A stretch of 64,000 nucleotides of DNA from Lumbricus terrestris (Eukaryota > Annelida > Clitellata > Crassiclitellata > Lumbricidae), in assembly GCA_949752735.1 (NCBI GenBank), contig OX457047.1:10250165-10314164 (forward strand), given 5' to 3'. The position numbers and the translations under genes were made by a program. Shown here in pieces: positions 9,845 to 22,141 of the stretch (position 1 is its first letter; each line of letters begins with the position of its first letter). Under the pieces are notes generated by a model, which saw only the letters and a list, made by a program, of their open reading frames with translations, was not told the origin of the DNA and did no database searches.

Positions 9845-11010
9845 GTTCACGTGGTCCCTCTTTGCTTCCACGAATTTAGAATTCTGCGAAATTGATCGAC
9901 AGGAGTAAATTAAAGTCAGATATAGGACGAAGGTCAATAGGTTTATAAGCTAATATAATATGAATATGCTTACACAAGCGGTTCCCAACCCGTGGCCCGC
10001 GGGCCAAAAGTGGCCCGCCGGGCCTACAAAAATGGCCCGCAGCATCTCAATGAGTCACAAAAATATATGTACAAATTGACAATTTGGACGTGATAGAATA
10101 TATAATTCTTTTCTATTACAAATCATTCTATTTGGGCGTTAATAAAACGCATCAAACATTCTATTTTGGTTCAATTATAACAATTTTACATGCCTTTAGT
10201 TAATTAAATGTTAGCCTTGTGGCCCCCTAATGTCCTTCAGCTAAGAAAAAGTGGCCCTCGTGTCCTACAACTTAGAAAAAGTGGCCCGACAGTCAAAAAA
10301 GGTTGGGAACCACTGGCTTACACCAACCCAACATTTTTTATTGATTGAGAGAGCTGTTTCTTCGTCAACTCAATTCGTGGATTTTCTATGTTGCGCAATT
10401 TGGACATCTTTATTGATTGTAGGCCTATAGGCCTATTTTTTGGACTTTCGCAGAACTGATCACATTGTGTAGTAGATGTGAACTGCTTCACTAGATAGGG
10501 CGTCAGGTCATTAATCCTTAGACTGTCGAGCTGACCTCATCCAGGATGTCATTCGCTATTGTATTAAGACGGTCTTAAATGCCATTGTAAACGAATAACA
10601 GCGAAGAGGCGAGAGAAAGAAGTTCTACACGCGTCCGTTCTTCAAGTTCTACACAATTGGCAGACCATAGAAGAGAAATGAAATTGTTGATTAGTAAGTA
10701 TGGTTAAAAATAATTATGTTTCATTTAATATTTAATGAAACAGAAATAATACAGATGGTCATTCAGTAATTTTATAACTCATCAAGCACGCACATCAGCG
10801 ACCAAGAAGTACACGAGCACCAAAAACTTTGATAGGTGCATTTGAGACAAAATTATAAGAAATCAGGGTTTCCCTGTTTCATTTCTATGCTGAATTTATA
10901 AGAAAATCATTTCTAAAACATTCACGCGAATCCATGTTTTCACATTTTCCGAGACTGAAGATTTCGTCCTTGCGACCTGGCGATATTTGGGCTACTTTTG
11001 AATTCAATTG
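9845..11010 (-). repeat. Block R, inverted copy
   Basis: Read on the minus strand this matches 31300-32470 and, for its left part, 56222-56260. Examples are ATTCTGCGAAATTGATCGACAG (positions 9881-9902), TTTCGCAGAACTGATCACA, GTCGAGCTGACCTCATCCAG, AGAGGCGAGAGAAAGAAGTT and TCAGCGACCAAGAAGTA. It is interrupted by a hAT MITE at 9976-10315. No ORF spans it in any copy, so its nature is unknown. Confidence 0.7.
9976..10315. mobile_element. hAT MITE, family H1, copy 1
   Basis: Terminal repeats AGCGGTTCCCAACCCGTGG and GGTTGGGAACCACTG, with GCTTACAC duplicated exactly on both sides (9968-9975 and 10316-10323). An 8-bp target duplication is the hAT hallmark. It is nearly identical to 12858-13202. Subterminal GGCCCGCGGGCC is palindromic. 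Confidence 0.92.
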
Positions 11011-11138
11011 CGCTAGAGCGACACTTTAAATTCTCGTCAATTGACAGCATATAGTGTTACTACGTCACTGTTACTAGCCACTATAATAATTATTATATTA
11101 TCATTAGGCCTATACGTTCTTAACGGAGTAGGCTACGG

Positions 11139-11936
11139 CAGTGGTTCCCAAACTTCAGAAGGCCGCGGACCGGAAATAATTTTTGGTGACGCTCACGGAC
11201 CGCTAACTTCGGCCTAAATGGCGATGGCAAACAAAAGCGATCTAAATTATAAAAAAAAGACTAAAATATAAGGCTGTTTACAATTAGCCTACATTTACAT
11301 GTCCTTGAAACCTTTTAATTATTTGTTTAAGTTTCATTATTAGTATTTTCGCTTGAACTGTCGGTTATTTTTTACCTTGGACGTATTGTTCGAATAAGAA
11401 GCCATTACTGAATCATTAGGCCTATCATCTTCGCTCTGAGTTTCTGAGCAATCACGTTTATTCGCTGTTTTTTTAAATTAAAAAACCTGTCCAGATTTGT
11501 TTGCTTACGTCTGCTCATTTTTTTATTCAAAGACATTTGTTTATATTTAAACTAAAAGTTTTATAGCCTAGGCCTACTATGTTATACATTTTTAATTTTG
11601 GTTTCGGCGTTTATCGTTCACCATAGATCAACATAAATTTGCTCGATGCTGACTGAAGTCATCGATGTAGTAGCCCGAATTAAGAATAAATTTTAAAAAG
11701 TTGAATTCGCCATCTGGCAAGTTAAAATATGGCGCGTTGATGTATTTCAAATTTTTAAATAGTAAGACAGAAATTTGAATAAATTTTGGACAAAAAATCG
11801 AATAATTTCACAATTTCAAACAAATAAACTGATAATTACAGTTTATTTTGTTTATTTTTAACTCTTCTCCGCGGACCGGCGATCATACCTCCGCGGACCG
11901 GTGCCGGTCCGCGGACCACCACTTTGGGAACCACTG
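11139..11936. mobile_element. hAT element, family H2
   Basis: Ends CAGTGGTTCCCAAACTTC and TTTGGGAACCACTG, flanked by GGCTACGG on both sides (11131-11138, 11937-11944). GCGGACCG repeats occur next to both ends. The interior is AT-rich without a transposase frame, so this is a non-autonomous element. Confidence 0.92.
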
Positions 11937-12130
11937 GGCTACGGTCCAGCCTACGGTAAGCACTGTGCAGTCTGACATCAATTATTTTTACGATAACAGC
12001 GTTAGTAGGCTATCACCGTGTCTTGGCGAAGCTAATGAAGTAGCGGTATTATATGGCTAGTAGCCTGCTGTTAGAAATTCACTAAAAACGGTTCAAAATT
12101 CAAAGCAGAATTTTTTACAAATGGGAGAAG

Positions 12131-12430
12131 CAGCGGCGCCCATAAAATTTTTTTCTTGTACGCACAGAAATTTTCGATGGAGGGGCGAACAGGGAAAAAT
12201 TTTCGTTAGGGTCGCCGGAAGAACTGATGACCTTTTTTAGTCATTAACCTAGAATTTTCAACAAAAAAACCTTTTCTATCCGCCGAAAAAACTGATGACC
12301 TTTTTTCTTTTTTTTAGTCATCAACCCAGAATTTCCCAAAAACATACCTTTTCTATCCGCCGAAAAAACTAATGACCTTATTTTTAGTCATCGCGCTGTA
12401 CGCACTTGCGTACGTCTGCGGGCGCCGCTG
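12131..12430. mobile_element. hAT MITE, family H3
   Basis: Ends CAGCGGCGCCCA and GGGCGCCGCTG, with 8-bp target duplication GGGAGAAG at 12123-12130 and 12431-12438. The interior has three degenerate tandem segments around ACTGATGACCTTTTTTAGTCAT. Confidence 0.93.
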
Positions 12431-12857
12431 GGGAGAAGGTTATGGCAAATTCACCTCCTGAAATGATAACTTTACTTCTGGGCTACTGTAGAGATTTTCT
12501 GCACCATGTTCGCGGTAAAAAGTTTGTTTCAGCTAGACTGCTAGAGCTTGAAAAATATGAAGCAAGGAAGTAGATCTAAGAAACTTTTCTCGTAGAAGTT
12601 CTATCCAATTGCAAATCTCACAGTCAGTGACGGTGCCAGGATTTAGGTTTGGTGTGAGGGCTGAAGCCCCAAGCCCTTCCTCCCTCACAGTGAGCGGCTA
12701 CATAATTTTTTTATTTTCTACATTGCAATAGTTGAATTTTAGGCTGTCATTTTAACGAAATAGCTCATAATTTCTGTACTGAATGTCGTGGCTTATGACT
12801 TTAAAAGTATCTCTTTGTAGTGTTTACAATTTTTTAGATATCCATAACATTTTAAGC
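12431..12857. other. Unassigned; possible single hAT-like end near 12632
   Basis: At about 12632 CAGTGACGGTGCCAGGATTT resembles a hAT terminus (compare 57223 and 15191), but no partner end was found nearby. Otherwise nothing is recognised. Confidence 0.3.
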
Positions 12858-13202
12858 CAGTGGTTCCCAACCCGTGGCCCGCGGGCCAAAAGTGGCCCGC
12901 CGGGCCTACAAAAATGGCCCGCAGCATCTCAATGAGTTATAAAAATATATGTACAAATTGACAATTTGGACGTGATAGAATATAGCCTATAATTCTTTTC
13001 TATTACCAATCATTCTATTTGGGCGTTAATAAAACGCATCAAACATTCTATTTTGGTTCAATTATAACAATTTTACATGCCTTCAGTTAATTAAATGTTA
13101 GCCTTGTGGCCCCCTAATGTCCTTCAGCTAAGAAAAAGTGGCCCTCGTGTCCTACAACTTAGAAAAAGTGGCCCGACAGTCAAAAAAGGTTGGGAACCAC
13201 TG
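12858..13202. mobile_element. hAT MITE, family H1, copy 2
   Basis: Ends CAGTGGTTCCCAACCCGTGG and GGTTGGGAACCACTG, with target duplication TTTTAAGC at 12850-12857 and 13203-13210. It matches the copy at 9976-10315 almost base for base, so both moved fairly recently. Confidence 0.94.
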
Positions 13203-13466
13203 TTTTAAGCTATCATCTCAGCAAATTTCTCATAATTCATTGCTGAAAGAAATGGTTTAAGAGTTCAATGAATGTTTCCTCCAGCATAGGCGCAACCACG
13301 TCCTAAAAGTTGGGAACCTAATAGAAATTCTGATTTGGAATAATAATAGCGAGCGAGAAACGCGCGAAGCGGATATTGCCAAGGGTAAGAGGCCCGAAAC
13401 TATTAGAAGGTATATGGGGGAGCGTCGTGAGCTCTCCAAAGGTAGGGAGAAAGGGAGAAAGAAATG

Positions 13467-13600
13467 AGGAAATGAGAGAGGGAGGGAGGGAGGGAGGCAG
13501 GCAGGCAGGCAGACAGACAGGCAGGCAGGCAGAGAGAAAGGGAGGCAGGGATAAATGGAAGGAGAGAGAGAAAGTAAAAGAAAGAAAGAATTTATTATGA
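13467..13600. repeat. GGGA/GGCA tetranucleotide microsatellite
   Basis: Purine-rich runs of GGGA, GGCA, GACA and GAGA. Frames across it (Arg/Gly-rich or Ser/Leu/Pro/Cys-rich) are not genes. Confidence 0.85.
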
Positions 13601-13749
13601 AACTGAAAAAAGAAAAGTGCATTATTACGTCGGAAGATATCAAATAAGAAATCTGGTCCAATTTTTAACTAGTTTCACTTCAAACAATGAAGCTTAGGCT
13701 TGTCTGGGCCTAAGGCAAGAATTGCAAAGCAGGAGAGGAAAAGAATAGA

Positions 13750-14510
13750 TGGTTTATTGTGGTTGGAAGATTTCACAGCATCAACAATTCAACATCTATA
13801 TTAATCAAGGGCCTCTTTCAACAGGCTCTCTTCCTTCCAACAATTGATCTTCTATTTATCCATGTCGGGCTATCAGTTGCTCGTTTCATCAGTCCAGCTT
13901 CTATGCGAACAAGAATTTTCGATTGATGCACTTTCCATTCATCAATGGTAGGCTAGCCTACTTTCCATCATTCAAGCATCTATTCCTGCAAAAGTTGTTT
14001 AATCATTTATCAAGTTGTCAAGCCTTCTATTTTATCAGTCCGGCTTCTATTTCACGACGAATTTTCGATCAATCAACCTTCCATTTATCCATGTCAATAA
14101 AATTTTAGTTAATCAATAGGCCTACTCGTTTATTTAACCACAATAAGTTGACATTGGCGCAGCTTATGCAAGGATGTATTGTGTGTACATATATAATGTA
14201 TATAATATATATAAGGTTTATAAGTTGAATCTATGCAACTTTTATTCATCAAGAGTTCTTTCTTCAGTCCAGCTTCTATTTCGACAATTTAAAAAATCTA
14301 ATTCAACAATTCGTTACGAGTTCTTTTCATCAATTCAACTTCAGTTCAAGGAGAATTGTTTTCATAACTTCGAGTTGAATCACGATTTGTTTTAAGCCTA
14401 TCAATCCGAATTCTATTTAAATCGGAATTGTCCTCGTCAATTCAATTTCCCACTTAAGAAGGAATTGTTTTAATTAGTCCAATTTCCATTTACTCGCACA
14501 ATTTTAATTA
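13750..14510. repeat. Degenerate dispersed/tandem repeat with CAGTCCAGCTTCTATTT
   Basis: The phrase CAGTCC(A/G)GCTTCTAT followed by a variable TCGA..AATTTT segment and TCAATTCAAC/TTCCATTTATC recurs about every 60-140 bases (near 13890, 14036, 14265, 14330, 14405, 14480). The reverse complement, GAAGCTGGATTRATGAA, is repeated at 57745-58000. No ORF is conserved. Confidence 0.5.
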
Positions 14511-15190
14511 ACCCATTAATGTCCAACTTTTCTGTTTTGCCAAATATTTAATTTGATATTATATGCAATGACTTTAGACCATATCAGTATCAGTTTTGTT
14601 TTTATTTTATTTCCTTTGATTCTTGCACTTTGAAGTTTTATCCCATATAGCCTATGGAATATTATTGTAGGCACGAATTGGAGCGTGAACTGCCATAGAA
14701 CAGCCACACTAATGTAAATTTCAGTAAATTACGACAGTAAAAACGTTTCATTGCGTTTTGAAAGTGTTATTACACATTAAACATTTAGCGCTTCTTCAGA
14801 ATTATTCATACAATAATCAGTGTCAATTGAAATTGATCACACAAATCAGCCCACATGAAAACCGTTTCAGGCTTCGACTTGGCGTTTGCGCCATTCGTCA
14901 GCTATGTTCAGTTGCTTGAATCACAATTCCTGTTCATAGTATCGATAGATAGGCCTACTTGAAGGCCAATGAAAACAAACCTGTGTCCCACTGAACGTGC
15001 AATTGGCTGCAGCGCCATACTGCTGAACACAGACCTGAACATGAATTGCTTACAACCATAATTACCATGGTGCGTGATCATGCTTTCATTGATGCGCATG
15101 TCCTGCTTGCACGGTTTCTAGACCAAAAATCAATTTTCTCAAACATTTTCATAACCAAATTGCCATCATTGCTGATGACGTCATCGTCCT
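14511..15190. other. Unassigned AT-rich sequence
   Basis: No recognisable gene or repeat. Short frames at 14516-14707 and 14908-15099 have no known motif. Confidence 0.3.
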
Positions 15191-15263
15191 CAGAGGCGGA
15201 TCCAGGATTTCTAGTTAGGGGGGGCGTAAATACTACCAATCCAATCCCTTATATATATATATA

Positions 15264-16663
15264 CAGGGTGGCTCAAAAAAAAACGTACCACCGGGGAAAA
15301 TGCGATATCTTCGCCGCCGATTGAACTTTTTCTGCGAAAATATCCCAATTTGTAGGAGAATGAATTTCCAACAATCCCTGAAAGTTTCATTTGAAACTTT
15401 TCATGTTTGCAAAAGTTACAGCTGTTCAAACTTAAAATTTCGTTTTTTCAAATATCCGCGGAAAATTTACGTCACTTGTAGATTTCCATGTCATATGATA
15501 TCACTTTTCCCTACGACCTCAGCATTCGGTTTTGCAGTTTATTGTAAGGTATAATGAGAGTGTCCACTCTCTGCCTTAACACAAGCTCAAATTCTTTTTG
15601 TGAAGCTCAGTATGGCCTTGTTGGTCGGGTCCTGCGGCAACTGACCCCACATTAGCAGCAAGACTTGCTTCAGCTGGCCAATGTTCTCCAACTTGGGATT
15701 AAATGTCTTGCAGCGTTCCAGCATAGCTCCCCAGACGTGATAAACAAGAGGGTTAAGGTCTGGCGAGTTTGTAAATCATCTTTGCCAATGCATTTACTTC
15801 AGTTGATGTCAATAAGGTAGCGCCATCATAATCAACCTTGCCGTGCGAGCAAGCAGGCGCACTGTCCTGCTGCATAATAAAACCAGATGTTAGAGCATAC
15901 CTGGTCTTCAATGAGTCTGGGTAAGCGAGTTCAATGATGAGTTTGACATCTAACCTACTGAATGGGATTAATTGCAGTCTTTTCTTGCAGCCGCAACACA
16001 CGCCGGCATATCTGATGCCGAAACCACGATTTGCTTTGCAAACTTGACCTTTCGATTACCAAGCGAATTTCGTGAAAATCGCGCTTTTTCCGTCAGATCA
16101 AGCGACCACTTCCTGCCTCTCTTCCGACATCTGATCTTCGTTACATAAACATGTTTGCAGATAGTCTTCAATGTGCTCAGGCTCCACTTTTCACTGGGTA
16201 TTTTGCTATGATCACGCGATGTCTCAGTCTCTGTTCATGCAAAGTCCGAGTTCCCATTTTATCTTTTGCAGAAACTTTGCCCATGACGTTCATTGTTTGG
16301 GTTCACCAATTGAGACCTTAATCTATAAAATATCACCAAATACCAGCAGATTGCTTCATAAACAGCTTCTTTACAGCTCATAGTGAGGTCGTATGACATC
16401 ATCATCAATGTGTGTGTGTTGTAATTTGCCAAACATCCTAATGAAATCACTTGTATTGGAGCATGATTCTCCGGATAATTGAAAAAACGAAATTTTAAGT
16501 TTGAACAGCTGTAACTTTTGCAAACATGAAAAGTTTCAAATGAAACTTTCAGGGATTGTTGTATATTCATTCCCCTTCAAATTGTGAAATTTTCGCAGAA
16601 AAACCCCAATCGGCTGCGAAGATATCGCATTTTCCCCGGTGGTACGTTTTTTTTTGAGCCACC

Positions 16664-16666
<3 letters not shown>
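15264..16666 (-). mobile_element. Mariner element with long inverted ends and a transposase relic
   Basis: Starts CAGGGTGGCTCAAAAAAAAA and ends with its complement at GAGCCACCCTG, with TA on each side. The arms of roughly 210 bp stay inverted through GCGATATC, GAAACTTTTCATGTTTGC and CAGCTGTTCAAACTTAAA. The centre holds a broken minus-strand transposase gene. It lies inside hAT element H4. Confidence 0.85.
15598..16171 (-). pseudogene. Mariner-type transposase relic
   Basis: Pieces of a DDE transposase appear in order but in different frames. The first is an upstream basic segment (RCRKRGRKWSLDLTEKARF..). Next come FIMQQDSAPACSHGK (family consensus QQDGAPAH, with the second catalytic Asp) and YKLARP. 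After a frameshift follow LNPLVYHVWGAMLERCKTFNP and LPQDPTNKAILSF. The family ends with SPDLNPLDYxVWG and a linker of this type, so the identification is firm. Frameshifts, an early stop near 15755 and lost residues make it inactive. Confidence 0.85.
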
Positions 16667-16702
<36 letters not shown>

Positions 16703-17780
16703 TATATCATGCAAAACTATAATTATCCTTTTTATAGAAAATGTTATGGAACTTTAAACAAATATATAGTTTCTCATATAAAACCAGCTGGACTTATGTT
16801 TTTGCAGAGACATAGCTTCATTTGGTCAGAAATTGATGAAAATAGACACTTGCCATCTTCTTTGGGATTTAATGACCCTATGTTGTTCTGAAATGGTAAA
16901 TGTTCTGGTGCAAATGCTGAAATATTGCAATATCATTGATATAATGTATAATAATAATAATTTTCAAACTCGCAATTCTACATGCAGAATGTCTTCATAT
17001 TTGTTAAACTTCTTACATTGTTTACTTTTCCCCGGGCACTCCGGGCCCCCTCACAATGCCGGGCCCCTGGGAATGTGCCCCTCCCCCTTTCTGCCCCCAA
17101 ATAAAAATAATATAGTCGATGCCAATTTATCATACGATAATTAACATAGTAATGATAGAAATTGAATACACTAGTATTTGTATAAAAATAGATTCAATAA
17201 GCAAGGGATGCGCCTCATCCATGGACCGAGCCACTGAGCATTAAGAGAATGATTATATGAGTAGGCCTAGTTCTATACCCTTGATTTGCTTGTGTCCATA
17301 ATATCGGCAGCTGAACGTTTTCGGCGGCTATAATCAGCATTCAGCACGACGAATTTCAAAATTATAATGATAATCATATGCCATCTTTTGAGATTTATGC
17401 CTAAGATAGGCTTATGTTTTACCAACGGCAGTCGGCTTATTCGCGAATGATAAAACTGCTTGTTTAAGCCGTTTTGACGGCGGACCACTCGACATATTTT
17501 TAAATTGACCAATTTCTATCTATGTAAATTTTGTCTGTACATGAACTTTGTGAATGACGTCACGGCAAAAGTCATTGGTCACATGGGCAACGTCTGCTAG
17601 CAACTCAGGTAAGTAGGTAAGAGAGCTCCGGTAAGAGAGCTCCATTCTGCCGGTCCTGCTACTGCAAACATCCTATTCCAAAATTGCAATTATTAGTTTT
17701 AGGTCAGTTTAGTTTGAGAACATTTGCTGCAGGTTTAGGGGGGGCGTACGCCGGCTCCGCCCCCTCTGAATCCGCGCCTG

Positions 17781-18344
17781 GTCCTGCTGCCAATAGGCCT
17801 ACATGCGAATAGATCGAACTGTTAATCCACTCTTCAGCAGTCACTGGTTAATATATTTTTACCAGAATTCAAAAGAAATTGACAAATTCCGTTTCTGCCG
17901 ACATCAAATCTTGTAATACAATCTAACACAAGCATATTGACAGATGAGTGAGGTGACCATTCCTATCCGTGGAACGCTGGCTTGCTGGTCTACCATTGTA
18001 GAAAAAGCAAGGATGGTGGTAGATCACGCTTGCACCATCTTCGAGACTGCTGTTGCTCTTGCCGCTGACGCTGCTGCGCTTTGCATCTGGTTGGTGATTT
18101 CAGGGACTTCATTCATTGCAATCTCGTCATTGACTGGACCGCTGTGTTGCTTGCATTTGATGTTGCTCAAATGCATGTATGGGGCGATCCATGGCACTTC
18201 AAATGACGTTGAAGCGAGTCTGATTCTTTGCTCTGCTATGAAGGGTAACTCCAAGTTCGAAGGCTCGCTTAGCTGCCAGCAACGTCTAGCTTTCTCGGAT
18301 GTATACTATAGGGCCGTCCACGTGGAATAATAATAATAATTATC
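17781..18344 (+). other. Region with an unrecognised 128-codon ORF (17944-18330)
   Basis: An ATG at 17944 opens 128 codons rich in Ala, Leu, Ile and Cys, with three hydrophobic stretches (about residues 36-60, 66-90). The opposite strand is also open for most of this length (18254-18024), with a more soluble composition (PWIAPYMHLSNIKCKQHSG). I recognise neither. The region is GC-richer than its flanks, so it may be an old coding fragment. Strand and function are undecided. Confidence 0.25.
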
Positions 18345-18495
18345 CTTCGTTCAAAGTTGCGTTTATTGCACCGGACCAATCAATCTTTCAAGTCTTTTTT
18401 CTCTTTAACGGGGCTGCCTGGCTGGGAGCGTTCCTGAGTAGGTTTCTTGAAAAGGCGCTATAGAGCTAATAGTTCATAGAATGAATGAAAGCCTA
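18345..18495 (+). mobile_element. LINE 3' end fragment, tail type T1
   Basis: Contains GGGAGCGTTCCTGAGTAGG, TTCTTGAAAAGGCGCTATAG and a short GAAT-type tail (GAATGAATGAAAG). It aligns with 53985-54105 (plus strand) and 27735-27815 (minus strand). These are short 3' remnants of one LINE family. The same 3' segment forms the tail of SINE family S1. Confidence 0.6.
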
Positions 18496-18499
18496 TGTC

Positions 18500-19945
18500 T
18501 CCCCTTTCAATTCCAGGATATGATGAGACGAGTTGCCCCTTTGACAAGTGGTTCATGTTGTCCACTTTCTCATTACCGGTGTCTTGATCAGTTTTATCGC
18601 CATCATCTGGTGGAGCCATGCACTATCCGAATTCAAATGATCTGATATTTCCAGTTCATGCAATTCCACAGCTACCTGATGCATGTGTTATTGTGTTTGC
18701 ATCAGGGATCAAGAGTGTGACCGTTCATTCACTGTGTGCAACTACATTGGGAACGTCTAAAGCAATGTGGAATGCATATCTATGACGATTTGCAAGCAAG
18801 CATTTAGGTGTGGTCTCTCGTGCCTACAATCACATATAATTATGGCATCGGGCTACCGCCATAGGCGTAGGAGGCGTGGGCCCAGGGGGGAAAATCCCCC
18901 AAAATTTCAACAAGTCTGTTTTTCGGGCAATTAGGACCGTGAAAATAAAACAAAGTATACTTGAAGTTCAACGTTCATTATCACACCACATTATACATTA
19001 TTTCCCAGTTAGGCCTACAATTGCCCGAATCGAGTTAGATGATAGCTCACAACCTTCATTTCTATATGGATAACAGAAATTCGCGGAAAAAGCTCTGAAT
19101 TCACCGTAGTACTATGCAAATAATGGCAAAAATCGCAACAAATTCACGAGCAGAAATTTTCCCGAAAATAGCGTGAATTTGTGGCATTTGGAAAATTCAC
19201 AGCATTCAAAATTCAAATCACGGAATTCACGGTTTGAATGATATTGAAAATTTATACTATCCCTAGCGATAGAGCAAGATAGACACGATAATCTTGCGAA
19301 AAGGGACCTCAGGCTACATAAAAAGACTATAGGGTGTATTCGGACGACAAGGTTTGTACAATATTGCTCCATTTTTTTCTGTGGCTCACGAAACGGCTGA
19401 CAGCATGCAAGCCGTTTTTTGCGTCAGTGATGGAGTGCTGTTGGACGAATAACTTTAGATCATCTTTTATAACACGTTATATGGTGCTTCTAGGACTACC
19501 TGTTTCGCGCTGAATGACCCGGGGAGATTTGCTTGTAAGGCCTACCCAGGTCATTGTCGTGACTGCAAATTTTCTCGGACTCAAGTGCAATGTTAGCGGA
19601 TATGTTAGAATTTTTTTTAATCATTTCAAACGAATTCAATCCCTTATCAGTTCGTAATATTAGGATCAAAACGCGATCATCGTCTGTCAACGGGGCCAGA
19701 TTGCGTCACAAATGACAGCAAAATAATTATGGTAGCTAATGCTGTTCCAAGCATAGCCTATAGGCCTATAATTAGAACCTAACCTATAGCCTACCAGTTC
19801 AATTTTTTCAGAGGAAATTCTAGAGTAGAGCGAACTCGATTTTATTTGACGCCTAAAGTATAACTAAATGCCATAAATTGGCTGAGTTATATGCATGCAA
19901 AGTTGGTTCATTTTAACTGGACCACCCTGTTCATAGGGCTACCAA
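18500..19945. other. Mostly unassigned; stray duplicate of gene-block sequence at 19270-19395
   Basis: Positions about 19290-19395 (CCTCAGGCTACATAAAAAGACTATAGGGTG through TTTTTTCTGTGGCTCACG) match 58568-58660 in block C but are displaced from the rest of block A. A single hAT-like end, CCATAGGCGTAGGAGGCGTGG, appears near 18861. No gene is recognised. Confidence 0.45.
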
Positions 19946-20068
19946 AGTTATTAATATTAGAGCTGTTGCACGTGCGTATGCTATAAGAAAAAGGGGATTT
20001 TTTTTATTAATATGACAGATGGTGGCCATTTTTGGATTTGGTCATAGCATCATTTGTGACGTCATTGC

Positions 20069-20949
20069 CTGTGACACTAAACGGAGTATCCCCCTGAAAG
20101 CCAGTGGCGTAACTACGGGGGGGTCAAGGGGGGGCAGCCGCCCCCCCAAATGAAAGGGCTGCCCCCAGCTGCCCCCCCAATTCCTGCGTTTGTTTTACTT
20201 TTTACTCTTACGAGTGATAAAGAATTAAACAATGTTATATAATTTCTGACTTATTTTATTTTTTATACAACTTCCTGTACAACTTCCTATAGGGTGGGTG
20301 ATGGGAAAGTGGGACAGGCCACTATAGTGCACTGTGGGACAGACAAGCTAGTGAGGTTTGCATGCGTATTATGTCCAATACTGTAATACATCCAAAATCT
20401 AAAAATACGTAGTCTATGGCAATATACCGATGCCGATGCACGCTTTAATTGCCAACGGTAGCCACCCCATCATTTTAAGCTGCCACCCCACTGCCCCCCC
20501 ATGAAAAAATAGCTGGCTACGCCACTGCTGAAAGCTATACGGGGGGATGAATTAATCTATCCGCCCGGATGGAATTAACCGGTCTGAACTGTCCGAAGGG
20601 ATAAACCATTCTATCCCCTTTTTTAAAAAATGCGCATAATAAAAAAAGTTATGCTGCAGTAAAAATTTAAAGTGAATCAAATTGTTTTAAGTGTCCTAAG
20701 CAATGCTCAGATTAAGGCAACTCGAAATTGTTTAGTGACTCTGAGTGTTCTTAATGTTTTAAATATTTTAAGTGCTCTAAAACAGGGCAAAACAAATTAT
20801 ATAGTAGGGATAAACATACCTGCTAGTGTGATTGTTCAAAACAAAGCAGATGAAAATTAATTTGCAAAAAAATACACACGGAAGCGGTTTTTTCGATTTT
20901 TTTAATTTGGGGGATACAATTAACACGGGGGATACTCTATTTCGTGACA
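20069..20949. mobile_element. MITE family M1, inserted in block A only
   Basis: Left end TGTGACACTAAACGGAGTAT, right end GATACTCTATTTCGTGACA, with GGGGG runs just inside. Block C reads straight through this site (GTCATTGCC then GACAAGCACC at 58482), so the insertion came after the duplication. The interior (about 20640-20890) is an inverted relative of 37620-38200 and 44340-44640, with short TTAGAACAC-type repeats. A hAT MITE later inserted at 20102. Confidence 0.72.
20102..20527. mobile_element. hAT MITE, family H5, nested
   Basis: Ends CAGTGGCGTAACTACGGGG and GGCTACGCCACTG, flanked by CTGAAAGC at 20094-20101 and 20528-20535. It carries GGGGGGCAGCCGCCCCCCC next to the left end. It lies inside the M1 element. 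Confidence 0.93.
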
Positions 20950-21348
20950 AGCACCTCGGTGAGATTTTTCATGTCTCTAGGGACCCACTGACTGAGTGAA
21001 AGTTACAAATTCCCCCAACCAACACTATTTTGCAAAAAGGGAGCTCAGGCTACATAAAAAGTCAGTCTTATTGTCCTACTCTTGTCTGCAAGCATTTCCG
21101 TTTGTGCCAATCTCTTTCCGGATAACCCCAACGCGAATCCTTCTGGCCTTCCCGCAATTCTTCTCACATCATCTCCATCACTAGATTAATTTTATTGTCC
21201 CTACCTATATGCACCAACACTCAGGATTCATACAGCAATCATGGCGAGTGATCAATGTCTGTAGTTTGCTGGATGTGTTATGTGGTCAATTTGAATTTCA
21301 TATATGTATAATGTATTATGTATATATATATATATATATTTATATATA

Positions 21349-22134
21349 CACTGTGTCCGGATAAAAAGTAGCCCCCACAAAAGTGTAATAACTCGGTCAA
21401 AACTCTTAGGATTTGTCTGAAATTTTAAACAGAGCAACAGTGACCATATTTACACAAGATCCTAAAACCGATTAGAAATATTCGTGAGTTTGTCAAAGTT
21501 GTGAGCGTTTAAAATGCAGCACCAAAAAATTGAACTTTCCAACATGGAAAACCTGAAAGGAAGTGAAATTCAGCTATATCCGGTGTTTAAAATGTCCTCC
21601 TTGTTCACGGACACACGACCGTAGACGTAGACGCTACTGTTTGATGGTCCGGTCGATGATCACTTGGTCAAACATCTGCCACTCTTCAATCAGACGCGCC
21701 CTACGCCCTACGGTTATCGATGTCATGAATACGCGTGAAAAACGGGGCCCTCCAGTAAATGTACCTGGTACTCCGGATCGAGGTCTGGACTGCTGGGCGG
21801 CCACAGCTGCGGGTATGAAGCCGAGTGTCTCCCGGGACAACTACTACACTACTACGTCTACGGTCGTGTGTTCGTGAACAAAAAGGACATTTTGAAGGCC
21901 GGATATAGCTGAATTTCACTTCCTTTCAGGTTTTCCATGTTGGAAAGTTCAATTTTTTGGTGCTGCATTTTAAACGCTCATAACTTTGACAAACTCACGA
22001 ATATTTCTAATCGGTTTCAGGATCTCGTGTAAATATGGTCACTGTTGCTCTGTTTAAAATTTCAGACAAATCCTAAGAGTTTTGACCGAGTTATTACACT
22101 TTTTTGTGGGGGCTACTTTTTATCCGTACACAGT
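21349..22134 (-). mobile_element. Mariner-type element with ~230-bp inverted ends
   Basis: Left end CACTGTGTCCGGATAAAAAG, right end CTTTTTATCCGTACACAGTG, flanked by TA in an AT microsatellite. The arms stay inverted through GTGTAATAACTCGGTCAAA and TGGAAAGTTCAATTTTTTGG. Between them (about 21600-21880, minus strand) a trace of a transposase remains, GGCCGCCCAGCAGTCCAGAC, which reads PPSSPDL. The rest is scrambled. Block C lacks it. Confidence 0.75.
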
Positions 22135-22141
22135 GTATATA

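Larger units (their letters stand above)
15191..17780. mobile_element. hAT element, family H4, with nested mariner
   Basis: The left end CAGAGGCGGATCCAGGATTT and the right end GAATCCGCGCCTG are inverted. GGGGGGGCGTA also lies subterminally at 15222 and 17741. The flanks share only GTCCT, so the target duplication is poor. A mariner element (15264-16666) sits near the left end. The remaining interior has no hAT transposase frame. Confidence 0.65.
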
